DNA from: Victivallales bacterium
GTDB lineage: Bacteria > Verrucomicrobiota > Lentisphaeria > Oligosphaerales > Oligosphaeraceae
Assembly (NCBI GenBank): GCA_017431185.1
Contig: JAFRLP010000226.1
Coordinates: 1 to 18,826, forward strand
Length of the DNA stretch: 18,826 nucleotides
Direction: 5' to 3'
The notes under the pieces were generated by a model. It did no database searches. It saw only the letters and a list, made by a program, of their open reading frames with translations, and was not told the DNA's origin. Of the stretch, positions 1 through 6,652 are shown one piece after another (the stretch's first letter is position 1; each line of letters opens with the position of its first letter). The position numbers and the translations under genes were made by a program.

Positions 1-1
1 C

Positions 2-85
2 AATTCAAATCCACGGCCCGTGAAATGGCACTTTACTTGTGAAGACGCAAGGGTGAAACTCCTCTCGACATATCCGAAAATTTAA
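2..85 (+). CDS. C-terminal end of probable IS630-family transposase (partial)
   Basis: An open frame enters from outside the window and stops at TAA 83-85, giving 27 residues. They read N-P-R-P-V-K-W-H-F-T-C-E-D-A-R-V-K-L followed by a short tail. The pattern N-x-x-P-x-x-W-x-F-T-x-E-D-A-R-x-K-L followed by Y-P is what I know from the extreme C-terminus of IS630/Tc1-mariner-type bacterial transposases, where it lies just after the last catalytic acidic residue. No catalytic DDE residue lies inside the window, so identity rests on this tail alone. A second short frame ending at 42 is also open to the left edge but has no recognisable motif. If correct, the right end of the IS lies close to position 90, next to the start of the following gene. 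Confidence 0.45.
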   Translation, partial: NSNPRPVKWHFTCEDARVKLLSTYPKI

Positions 86-92
86 ATGTTAC

Positions 93-1232
93 ATGATACT
101 AGCCTGGTACCGACGCAAGCATGCACCCGCCGAGCAGGTGCCTGGGGACGCCGCACCGACTCCATCCTCCCCCGCCGAAGACGCACATGCCGCGCAGAAG
201 GATGCACCCGCCGAGCAGGTGCAGGCCCCCCCGCAGCCTTCACCGCTGCGCTATGCGCTGCTGACTCCCGCGTTGCTGCTGCTTGCGCTGGGGTATTTCC
301 GCCACATCAATCTGGCACTCCTGCTGGGAGGCATCCTGCTTCCCATGACCCTGGCGGGCATATTCTTCAGCGTGCGCCTCCTGCGCCTGCTGTTGCCAGG
401 CTGCGGCGTGCTGGCGCTCTTCTGCCCCGGCATCGGCATCTGGCTCTCCACGTTCCTGCCAATGGACGGCTTCCTGCTCAAACTCCTTCTCGCACTCATC
501 CTCACCCTGCTCTTCCCTCTGCTGACCGGCAATCTGCTCACACGGCTCCCCCTCGAAAAGACCATCTTCTGCGCAACCGCCCTCCTGCTGGCCGCCGGAT
601 ACTGGTCCAACGGACAATTCCTCACCCGGCAACCTCCCCTGCTCCCCCGATTCGATTCCCTCCTCTCCCCGAATTTCCGGGGCATCCTGGAATCAGCAAA
701 CGAAAGCGACAGGCAGTTCTTCGGCAACAGCAACATCCGACGCTACATCTTCCAGGACGCCGGCAACCATCCCTTCCAGGTACTCGCCGTCTCCGAAATC
801 GACAACATCCACAACGTCCACTCCATCCTCTACTGCATCCGCGTCGGCGGATACCGCATCCTCTCCGACGCATCCCGCTCCTTCCCCGCCGACGGCGACC
901 TCCCCCCGCTCCACGTTCAGGAAATCCTAGCCGAGCACCACGGCGAGAAAACCCTCTTCTGGCAGTGGTACAGCACCCCTGCCGCCTCCACCCACAGCTT
1001 CCTCCTCTTCCGGATGCTCTATTCCCCCAAGGACAACTGGTCTGTCTTCATCTGCAGCACCCCCGTCCGCGATTCCCTCGAAGCATCCCAAAAACAACTC
1101 CGCACCTTTCTGCACGACTTTCTCCACGTCAAGCGCGTCTGCGAAAAACACAGCCAGAACATCACCAAGGCATCTGACGCCAGCAGGCCGGCACCTGCGG
1201 CGTCATCAGTTTCCCCTGCGGAGTTCTATTGA
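93..1232 (+). CDS. Polytopic membrane protein with EpsI-like C-terminal domain
   Basis: A 379-residue protein. Residues 1-50 are a polar Ala/Pro-rich cytoplasmic-type tail. About five hydrophobic segments follow (near 52-69, 73-95, 98-119, 127-149 and 156-171), then a soluble domain of about 200 residues. In that domain H243-x4-C248-x3-G-G-Y254, the later F-W-Q-W-Y and the final S-T-P-V resemble EpsI (DUF3485), the exosortase-associated domain with its H-x-P-E-x-C-L-x-G-x-G-W motif. The resemblance is by eye and the canonical Pro-Glu is absent. The exosortase motifs themselves (C-S-G, P-x-R-x3-N-x2-R) are not visible, so this is not a fused exosortase. No Shine-Dalgarno precedes ATG 93, and a transposase end lies 8 bp upstream, so the gene may have lost its original 5' end. 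Its TGA overlaps the convergent neighbour's stop by 7 bp. The coding frame is real; the function is tentative. Confidence 0.6.
   Translation: MILAWYRRKHAPAEQVPGDAAPTPSSPAEDAHAAQKDAPAEQVQAPPQPSPLRYALLTPALLLLALGYFRHINLALLLGGILLPMTLAGIFFSVRLLRLLLPGCGVLALFCPGIGIWLSTFLPMDGFLLKLLLALILTLLFPLLTGNLLTRLPLEKTIFCATALLLAAGYWSNGQFLTRQPPLLPRFDSLLSPNFRGILESANESDRQFFGNSNIRRYIFQDAGNHPFQVLAVSEIDNIHNVHSILYCIRVGGYRILSDASRSFPADGDLPPLHVQEILAEHHGEKTLFWQWYSTPAASTHSFLLFRMLYSPKDNWSVFICSTPVRDSLEASQKQLRTFLHDFLHVKRVCEKHSQNITKASDASRPAPAASSVSPAEFY
121..222 (+). repeat. Direct repeat pair, 21 bp, inside the membrane-protein gene
   Basis: Two identical 21-bp copies at 121-141 and 202-222 start 81 bp apart, a multiple of three. 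Both therefore code H/D-A-P-A-E-Q-V in frame. They lie in the low-complexity Ala/Pro N-terminal tail and are probably a slippage or duplication product. Confidence 0.8.
1175..1205. repeat. Strong palindrome near the 3' end of the membrane-protein gene
   Basis: Arms 1175-1187 and 1194-1205 pair over 12 bp with one bulged A and a 6-nt loop (outer arm TGACGCC / GGCGTCA). It sits inside coding sequence for a Ser/Ala/Pro tail, 21-27 bp before the overlapping convergent stop codons. Neither strand shows a following T run, so it is not a classical intrinsic terminator. It may still act as a transcript barrier between the convergent genes, or be a REP-like insert. Confidence 0.5.
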
Positions 1233-1981
1233 AACAGTTCCTTCAGGATGTCCGCGCTCTTCTTCAAGTCAATCTCCGGTGCGCGCAGATGCGTGTCCTG
1301 CTCAATCAGGAGCCATTTGCCGTAATTATGCTCGCGGAGTTCGCGCACGATGGGCACGAATTCCATCCCGGCGTTTCCCCCGCCCAGTTCGCAGAACCGC
1401 AGCCGCTCGGGCCAGCGGTCCAGACCGATGCTGTCATCCTTGATGAAAACGTCCTTGAAATGGACGGCGGCCAGCCGGTCGTGGTATTTGCGGATGGTCT
1501 CCACGCAGTCGCCGCCGGCGGCATGGAGATGGGCGGTGTCCAGCAGCAAGGCCGCTCCTGGGACCGCAGCCATGAAATCATCCAGTTCCTGCGGCGATTC
1601 CACGCGGGTGCCGAGATGATTGTGCAGCGCCGCCTTGAGTCCGTAGTATGCCGCCGCCTCCACAAAGGCGTTGGCCTGGCGGCAATAGGTCTCGAAGGGA
1701 ACCGTCCGGCGGGCTGGCGTGGCCAGCCAGACATACTCCTTCCCGAAAGCGCAGGCGCATTTCATGGTGAGTTCCACGGTACTCATGTTGCAGCTGGAGA
1801 AATCCATGCCCAGGCGATGGAAAAGCGAGGCGTTCTGGACGGCTTCGCCCATGTCCGCCCCCTTCAGCCATTCGATTCCGCCGATTCCGCACTCCTTCAG
1901 AAGGAGCAGACGCTGTTCCAGGTTCAGGTTTCCGCCGTACCAGACATCCATGCCGTAGTCAGCAACACCAATTTGATTCAT
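1226..1981 (-). CDS. IolE-like sugar phosphate isomerase/epimerase (TIM barrel)
   Basis: A 251-residue cytoplasmic TIM-barrel protein of the AP-endonuclease-2/xylose-isomerase-like fold. Its motifs resemble IolE (inosose dehydratase): A-L-H-N-H-L-G-T (H120, H122), L-L-L-D-T-A-H-L-H-A-A-G-G-D (D148), V-H-F-K-D-V (H174) and L-L-I-E-Q-D (E227). These are the expected divalent-metal and substrate positions. The exact substrate cannot be assigned; 2-keto-inositol or a 3-keto-sugar are options. I start at ATG 1981 because AAAGGAG lies 8 bases upstream. The frame extends to 2074, but that longer start would fall inside the -35 box of a near-perfect promoter. It is a single-gene unit, convergent with the membrane-protein gene, with a 7-bp overlap of the two 3' ends. 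Confidence 0.85.
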   Translation of the reverse strand: MNQIGVADYGMDVWYGGNLNLEQRLLLLKECGIGGIEWLKGADMGEAVQNASLFHRLGMDFSSCNMSTVELTMKCACAFGKEYVWLATPARRTVPFETYCRQANAFVEAAAYYGLKAALHNHLGTRVESPQELDDFMAAVPGAALLLDTAHLHAAGGDCVETIRKYHDRLAAVHFKDVFIKDDSIGLDRWPERLRFCELGGGNAGMEFVPIVRELREHNYGKWLLIEQDTHLRAPEIDLKKSADILKELFQ

Positions 1982-2045
1982 TTGCATTTTCTCCTTTGAC
2001 AGATTGCGGAAGCAATCCGCGCCGCCGCAGTTTTCCGTGGAAAAT

Positions 2046-2074
2046 ACTATACTGGCAAGCCCATTGATTGTCAA
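2046..2074 (-). promoter_or_regulatory. Sigma-70-type promoter for the IolE-like gene
   Basis: Read on the minus strand, TTGACA (2069-2074) and TATAGT (2046-2051) are separated by exactly 17 bp. The -35 is consensus and the -10 is one base off. Transcription would start near 2039, giving a leader of about 58 nt before ATG 1981. A single sequence resembling the half-site at 7815-7830 lies upstream at 2100-2113. Confidence 0.8.
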
Positions 2075-2124
2075 CGTCTCAAAATTGCTATTTCATATTC
2101 TATCTTGCAGTTTGGGAACGTTGA

Positions 2125-2175
2125 CGGCGGCGGGGACGCCGACGCCACGCAGTCCGGCGGCGGGGACGCCGACGC
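2125..2175. repeat. GC-rich tandem repeat at the 3' end of the AraC gene
   Basis: Two identical 21-bp copies at 2125-2145 and 2155-2175 (core GGCGGGGACGCC) form a 30-bp period. The composition differs sharply from the flanking AT-rich DNA. The last base of the second copy is also the first base of the adjacent regulator's stop codon (2175-2177). The pattern suggests an interspersed, REP-like intergenic repeat. Confidence 0.7.
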
Positions 2176-2990
2176 TACCTTATTTTCCGATACCACATCA
2201 ACAACGCGGAACTGGTGGAAAAACCAAGTTCGGAAGCAATCTGCTTGTGGCTGAACCCCTGCTTTTTGGCTGACTCGAAAAAGACCAGGCGCACCCTGTT
2301 GATGTACTCCCCTATGGATATCCCGTATGCGCTCTTAAACAAATGGGAAATGTAAAACCGGCTGAAGCCGGTGAATTTTTCAAGTTGCGCCAGGGAACAG
2401 TCCCGTCCTATTTTCGCTTCGATAATCTGCTGAATGGAATTGACAATGGCATTGCCAGTCAGGGTTTTCTCCTCTTTCAAGGCGCTTGTCCTGAGATAGA
2501 AGCGAAGTTCATCCAGAAGCATTGTCAGTGGCTGTCTCATAAAGCAGTCAAGATTCGCCAAGGCGTTTTCAGGAGAGAGTTTATCCAATTCGTCCCAACG
2601 GCGTTCAACGACCAATTTCAAATCCGTGGCGAGTTCAACCCATTTGATTGCATAGCTCACGTTTCCGTCCTGGTCAACCTGATGCACCAGCAGATTCAAA
2701 TGGGTGGGAAACAGATAAAACCAGAGATAAACCATGTTTCTGTCCGAAGGGGGATAACCCACCCGATGGGATATCCAGCGGTTGATCAGAATGACGTCGC
2801 CGGCTTTGATCTTGAATATTTTGTGGTTCAGGGGAAATTCGCTTTCGCCCCGGAGGACAAAAAGAATTTCCCGATGCTGGTGAATGCCAGGAGGCGCATT
2901 CTTGGTTTTGGGGCTGCCGTTCGAATGTTCGCAGACGATCCGCCTGATCCCCCGCCTGAAGGCCGAAAACCATTCTTCTTTCAGCGGCAT
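2175..2990 (-). CDS. AraC-family transcriptional regulator, apparently C-terminally trimmed
   Basis: A 271-residue regulator. The N-terminal part is a cupin-type sensor: P-G-I-H-Q-H-R-E-I-L-F-V then A-G-D-V-I-L-I, the usual sugar-binding pocket pattern. The C-terminal part has two helix-turn-helix motifs: L-A-Q-L-E-K-F-T-G-F-S-R-F-Y-I-S-H-L-F-K, then H-K-Q-I-A-S-E-L-G-F-S. The family normally ends with F-x-K-x-x-G-x-x-P-x-x-Y-R. Here the protein stops at W-Y-R-K-I-R, with the G-x-x-P-x-x-Y-R tail missing exactly where the GC repeat begins. ATG 2990 is chosen because GGAG lies 9 bases upstream; ATG 2999 directly abuts it. It lies 44 bp after the ceramidase-like gene and may be the last gene of that operon. 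Its base composition is visibly lower in GC than its neighbours, suggesting separate origin. Confidence 0.85.
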   Translation of the reverse strand: MPLKEEWFSAFRRGIRRIVCEHSNGSPKTKNAPPGIHQHREILFVLRGESEFPLNHKIFKIKAGDVILINRWISHRVGYPPSDRNMVYLWFYLFPTHLNLLVHQVDQDGNVSYAIKWVELATDLKLVVERRWDELDKLSPENALANLDCFMRQPLTMLLDELRFYLRTSALKEEKTLTGNAIVNSIQQIIEAKIGRDCSLAQLEKFTGFSRFYISHLFKSAYGISIGEYINRVRLVFFESAKKQGFSHKQIASELGFSTSSALLMWYRKIR

Positions 2991-3034
2991 ATTCGTCATC
3001 TCCGGTTTTTATTCCCGATTCGGGGTTTTCAGCG

Positions 3035-4432
3035 TCAGGTGGAGAGTGTCCCGACTTTCTCCGGGTCCCGCGCAGAACCGTTTCCCTGCGATGCCATCGC
3101 CCGCAGCGATTCCAAAGTCTGGACGATCGCCAGGTCGCCGGCTTCCGGGTCAAGCACATACGGACGGACCGTCCGGCGGCAGGTGACCTCATAGCCGCCG
3201 TTCGCGATGGCGCTGCGGTCCGGCAGATACGCGCCCCGGCCGTTGGTATTGCTGCACAGCAGATTATACTGATACGGGCCGAATTTCCGCAGTCTCAGGG
3301 AAAAGATGGAAAACATCTCGAACGGGAACGGCGCCAGCGCCAGCGGTCCGACCGCGATCGCCGTCTGCTCGAATTCGAAGACGGGCTGCAGCGGCTGTTT
3401 CCAGGTTTCGAGCGCGATTTTCGCCAACTGGTAATCCAGCGGCGGTTCCGGCGCATCCCCCGCCGTACGGTCGAAACGGCTCATGATCTCCCTCGCTTCC
3501 GCTTCGGTCATGATGATCGTCTGCGGCATGCTGACGGTCGCCGTATGGACTCGGACCGGCAGACCGGACCGGAACTCCCGGATCCCTTCGAGCAGCCGGA
3601 GAGCATCGGTTGCGGCACGGGAACCGACTTCTTCCACCGAAGCGGGACCGTCACCGCCGCCCGCGGAGAAGCCGCGGCAGGTCTTCGTTTCCAGCCAGCG
3701 GTTGGTTCGGGGGCCCACATCCCCCAGGGCGCCGTTCAGAAACACCACGGGCACCGAATAGCGGTCGGCCACTCTTCTTTTCATCACGCCGCACCAGTCA
3801 TTGGAAATATTCCGGTCGAGCCCCATGCAGGTGTTGTGGGCGCTGCAATGGATCAGGATTCCGAGGCTGGCCCCGGTCTCTTCGTCGATGAAATGCGCCG
3901 TCGTCATATTGTCATCGTAAGGCAACTCGGGGTCGCCGATGAAACCGGTGACCTTTCCGGCCTCATTCATGCCGCGGCGGGAGATCCCGGTCTCGGTCTG
4001 GCCGGAGGCAAAACCGACGCGGGCCGGCCGCATCGACGCTTTCGCCCGGCGGACCGCATCCGCGATGGCGGGAATGGACTGATGGACGTATTCCACGCCC
4101 TTGTTTTCCGGATCGACCGCCGCCCGCCCGAGGGTGCGCATGTAGGTGGTATGAGGCGCCGAATGGGTATGCGAACAGCAGAGCAGGATGTTCCGGCCGG
4201 GAATCCCCGCGGCTGCCTCGATGCCCCGGCGGATGTCCTGCGTCAGCGGCCAGTCGACAAAGCACCAGTCCAGCCCGATCACCGTGGCCTCCACCCCGTC
4301 TCCGTTCAACACCATGACCGCCGCCGTCAGCGGCGAATGGACACCCGTCGCCAGCCGTTCGGGCAGTCCGTAGCCGGTCAGGTAGATCCCGATTCCCGGC
4401 GTGATGTCTGCAACTGCAAATCCGACTTTCAT
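3035..4432 (-). CDS. Neutral ceramidase-like zinc hydrolase (compact, no signal peptide)
   Basis: A 465-residue protein matching the N-terminal catalytic domain of neutral/alkaline non-lysosomal ceramidases. Motifs in order: V-G-F-A-V-A-D-I-T-P-G at the start, C-S-H-T-H-S-A-P (H88, H90), S-A-H-N-T (H199), N-G-A-L-G-D-V-G-P (233-241), F-P-F-E-M-F late, and Y-L-P-D then G-G-Y-E-V near the C-terminus. These correspond to the family's zinc-binding His, Glu and Tyr positions. True secreted ceramidases have a signal peptide and a C-terminal beta-sandwich domain and run over 600 residues. Here the chain begins directly at the catalytic fold and lacks the extra domain, so a cytoplasmic amidase or esterase on a sugar-linked substrate is more likely than sphingolipid cleavage. 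The Shine-Dalgarno is weak. The gene lies 61 bp downstream of the TIM-barrel gene, in the same operon. Confidence 0.8.
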   Translation of the reverse strand: MKVGFAVADITPGIGIYLTGYGLPERLATGVHSPLTAAVMVLNGDGVEATVIGLDWCFVDWPLTQDIRRGIEAAAGIPGRNILLCCSHTHSAPHTTYMRTLGRAAVDPENKGVEYVHQSIPAIADAVRRAKASMRPARVGFASGQTETGISRRGMNEAGKVTGFIGDPELPYDDNMTTAHFIDEETGASLGILIHCSAHNTCMGLDRNISNDWCGVMKRRVADRYSVPVVFLNGALGDVGPRTNRWLETKTCRGFSAGGGDGPASVEEVGSRAATDALRLLEGIREFRSGLPVRVHTATVSMPQTIIMTEAEAREIMSRFDRTAGDAPEPPLDYQLAKIALETWKQPLQPVFEFEQTAIAVGPLALAPFPFEMFSIFSLRLRKFGPYQYNLLCSNTNGRGAYLPDRSAIANGGYEVTCRRTVRPYVLDPEAGDLAIVQTLESLRAMASQGNGSARDPEKVGTLST

Positions 4433-4452
4433 TCTGTCTCGAAATCATTTGC

Positions 4453-4488
4453 GCCCCCTCCGAATCTGCCGGAGAGGGCTTTTTTTTT
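4453..4488 (+). terminator. Hairpin with T9 run, orphan on the plus strand
   Basis: Arms GCCCCCTCCG (4453-4462) and CGGAGAGGGC (4470-4479) pair with one mismatch around a 7-nt loop, and nine T follow (4480-4488). This is the form of an intrinsic terminator for rightward transcription, yet no rightward gene ends here. It lies between two leftward operon genes, where it reads as A9 then hairpin. It may stop antisense transcripts or stabilise the upstream mRNA. Confidence 0.5.
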
Positions 4489-4493
4489 GCCGA

Positions 4494-5486
4494 TCAGTTG
4501 GAAAACACCGAATCGAAATTCTGTCCCGAGGAGGAGAAGTCCAGCGAACGGGTGAATTTGGCCGCATCGGCGGCGCCGAATTCCCGGTCCATGCCGCAGT
4601 CTTCCCATTCCACGGAAAGCGGACCGGCATACCCGATCTTGTTGAGGGTTCGGATGATCGCCTCGAAATCGACGTCGCCGTGTCCGGGACTGCGGAAGTC
4701 CCAGCCGCGGCGGTCGTCCCCGAAGTTGATATGCGAGCAGAGAATGCTGCTTTCGCCGTCCAGCGTCACCGCCGCGTCTTTGATGTGGCAGTGGAAGATG
4801 CGGTCGGGGAAGGCCTTGATGAACTTCACCGGATCGACTCCCTGCCACACGAGATGGCTGGGATCGAAATTGAAGCCGAACGCCGGATGATAGTCAATCG
4901 CTTCCAGTGCGCGTTTCGCGGTGCAGATATCGTAGGCGATCTCGGTGGGATGGACTTCGAGGGCAAACTTGATCCCGAGTTTCTGATACTCGTCAAGAAT
5001 CGGTTTGAACATCCTGGCAAAGTACTTGAAGCCGTTATCGATGTCCTGGGGGCCGACCGGCGGGAAGCTGTAGAACAGATGCCAGATCGAACTGCCGGTG
5101 AAACCGTTGACGACCGTGACGCCCATATTTTTGGCGGCTTTCGCGGCGGCGAGCATGGATTTGACGCCCCATTTGCGCTGTTCCTCGCTTTTGCCCTTCA
5201 GTTCGGCAGGCGCGAACCCGTCGCTGCGACCGTCGTTGTTCGGGTCACAGATGAGCTGACCGGCCAGATGATTGGAAATTGCCCAGCAACCGAGATTGTA
5301 TTTTTTGAGCAGAGCGAGCTTTGCGCTGCAGTACTTTTTGCTCATCGCCGCTTCAAAAACGTCGAAGTGGTCGCCCCAGCATGCCAGCTCCAGCCCGTCA
5401 TACCCGAAATTCTGCATCTTGCGGCAGACATCTTCCAGCGTAAGGTCGGCCCACTGGCCCGTAAAGATGGTTACTTTTCTTCCCAT
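4494..5486 (-). CDS. Sugar phosphate isomerase/epimerase family TIM-barrel protein
   Basis: A 330-residue cytoplasmic TIM-barrel enzyme of the xylose-isomerase-like/AP-endonuclease-2 superfamily. The four metal-ligand positions are readable: A-L-E-V-H-P (E177), F-N-F-D-P-S-H (D208, H211), F-H-C-H-I-K-D (H234) and S-V-E-W-E-D (E293). The family catalyses ketose/aldose isomerisation, epimerisation or related eliminations on free or oxidised sugars; substrate is not predictable here. Its ATG 5486 lies 4 bases after the stop of the oxidoreductase gene, and the GAGGTGA ribosome-binding site overlaps that stop, so the two are probably translationally coupled. Such pairs of Gfo/Idh/MocA oxidoreductase and TIM-barrel protein occur in pathways acting on 3-keto-sugars or inositols. 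It is about 60-80 residues longer than a minimal family member, through insertions between residues 80 and 160. Confidence 0.88.
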   Translation of the reverse strand: MGRKVTIFTGQWADLTLEDVCRKMQNFGYDGLELACWGDHFDVFEAAMSKKYCSAKLALLKKYNLGCWAISNHLAGQLICDPNNDGRSDGFAPAELKGKSEEQRKWGVKSMLAAAKAAKNMGVTVVNGFTGSSIWHLFYSFPPVGPQDIDNGFKYFARMFKPILDEYQKLGIKFALEVHPTEIAYDICTAKRALEAIDYHPAFGFNFDPSHLVWQGVDPVKFIKAFPDRIFHCHIKDAAVTLDGESSILCSHINFGDDRRGWDFRSPGHGDVDFEAIIRTLNKIGYAGPLSVEWEDCGMDREFGAADAAKFTRSLDFSSSGQNFDSVFSN

Positions 5487-5490
5487 GACA

Positions 5491-6615
5491 TCACCTCACG
5501 ATGCGGGTCCACTTCTCCGTGCCGTTCGAGTTGGCGACAATGGCCTCCAGGAAACGCATTTCCGCCACACCGTCGGAGACGGACGGATAATCCCCTGGCT
5601 GTCCCGTGCGGATCGACTCCGCGAACATCTTGTAGATGTTGGCAAAAGCCTCGATGAAGCCCTCCGGATGCCCGGCAGGCAGACGCGAATTCCGCGCTGC
5701 CGCCTCGCCCGTGCCTGGCCAGCCACGGCGAAGCACCTGGATCGGCGCGTCGTTCGAGCGGATGATCAGGTTCTCGGGCTCCTGTTCCTGCCATTCCAGC
5801 GCTGCCTTGTCGCCATAGATCTTGAGGATGAAATTGTTCTCCTCGCCCGTGGCGACTTCGCTGGCGAAGATGACGCCGCGCGCCCCGCCGTCGAACCGAA
5901 GCAGCACGCTGCCGTCGTCGTCCAGTTTGCGCCCCGGGACAAAAGTCGCCAGTTCCGCGCTGACCTCCAGAATCGGCATGCCCGTCACGAATTCGATCAG
6001 ATTCTGGGCGTGCGTGCCGATGTCCGCCATGCATCCCGAAATCCCCGCCTGCTTCGGGTCCACCCGCCATGCCGCCTGTTTGCCCGCGTTCGGGGCAGCC
6101 AGCCAGCCCAGCGAATACTCCACATTGACCTTGCGGATGGCGCCCAGCACACCCTCGGCAATCAGCTGACGCGCCTGACGGACCATCGGAAAGCCCGTGT
6201 AATTGTGCATCAGGCAGAACTGCCTGCCTGTCTTCTTCACCAGGGCCTCCAGTTCCAGCGCCTCGGCAGAACTCATCGCCAGCGGCTTCTCGCAGAGCAC
6301 GTGGAATCCCGCCTCCAGAAAAGCCTTCGCGATTGCGAAATGGGCGAAATTGGGCGTGCAAACCGTGACGAAATCGATTCGCTGCTCTTCCGGCAACGCC
6401 TTTTCCGCCTCAATCATCGCCTGATAGTCCGCATAGCCTCGGCTTGGGTCCAGGTAAAGCCCCTCCGCAAAGGCGCGGGACTTTTCGGGGTCTCGCCCGA
6501 AAACACCGCTTACCAGTTCAATCTGGCCATCCAGACGTGCCGCGATCCGATGCACCTCTCCGATGAATGCACCAGGGCCGCCTCCGACCATTCCCATCCT
6601 GATTTTCCGTTTCAT
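5491..6615 (-). CDS. Gfo/Idh/MocA family NAD(P)-dependent oxidoreductase
   Basis: A 374-residue protein with an N-terminal Rossmann domain (G-G-G-P-G-A-F-I-G at 11-19), the family motif C-E-K-P-L (E109, K110, P111; catalytic Lys110) and G-C-M-A-D-I-G-T-H-A (D198, H202) in the substrate domain. Members oxidise a hydroxyl of a sugar or cyclitol, commonly to a keto-sugar, with NAD(P). ATG 6615 is chosen because AGGAG lies 9 bases upstream; a start at 6642 would add nine unconserved residues and lie upstream of that site. It is the second gene of the leftward operon, 37 bp after the XylA-like gene and 4 bp before the next TIM-barrel gene. Together these suggest oxidation followed by isomerisation or elimination on one substrate. 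Confidence 0.9.
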   Translation of the reverse strand: MKRKIRMGMVGGGPGAFIGEVHRIAARLDGQIELVSGVFGRDPEKSRAFAEGLYLDPSRGYADYQAMIEAEKALPEEQRIDFVTVCTPNFAHFAIAKAFLEAGFHVLCEKPLAMSSAEALELEALVKKTGRQFCLMHNYTGFPMVRQARQLIAEGVLGAIRKVNVEYSLGWLAAPNAGKQAAWRVDPKQAGISGCMADIGTHAQNLIEFVTGMPILEVSAELATFVPGRKLDDDGSVLLRFDGGARGVIFASEVATGEENNFILKIYGDKAALEWQEQEPENLIIRSNDAPIQVLRRGWPGTGEAAARNSRLPAGHPEGFIEAFANIYKMFAESIRTGQPGDYPSVSDGVAEMRFLEAIVANSNGTEKWTRIVR

Positions 6616-6652
6616 CTTCGCTTTCTCCTTGTACGTTTGCAACCGCCAGGAT

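Noticed and set aside
1229..1999. Rightward open frame of 256 codons over the IolE-like gene
   Set aside because: Antisense to a gene with a promoter, ribosome-binding site and conserved metal motifs.
2125..2175. CRISPR array
   Set aside because: Only two 21-bp units with a 9-bp spacer and no cas genes nearby.
3545..4555. Rightward open frame of 336 codons over the ceramidase-like gene
   Set aside because: Antisense shadow; composition is His/Arg/Gly-rich and it crosses the stem-loop and the end of the next gene.
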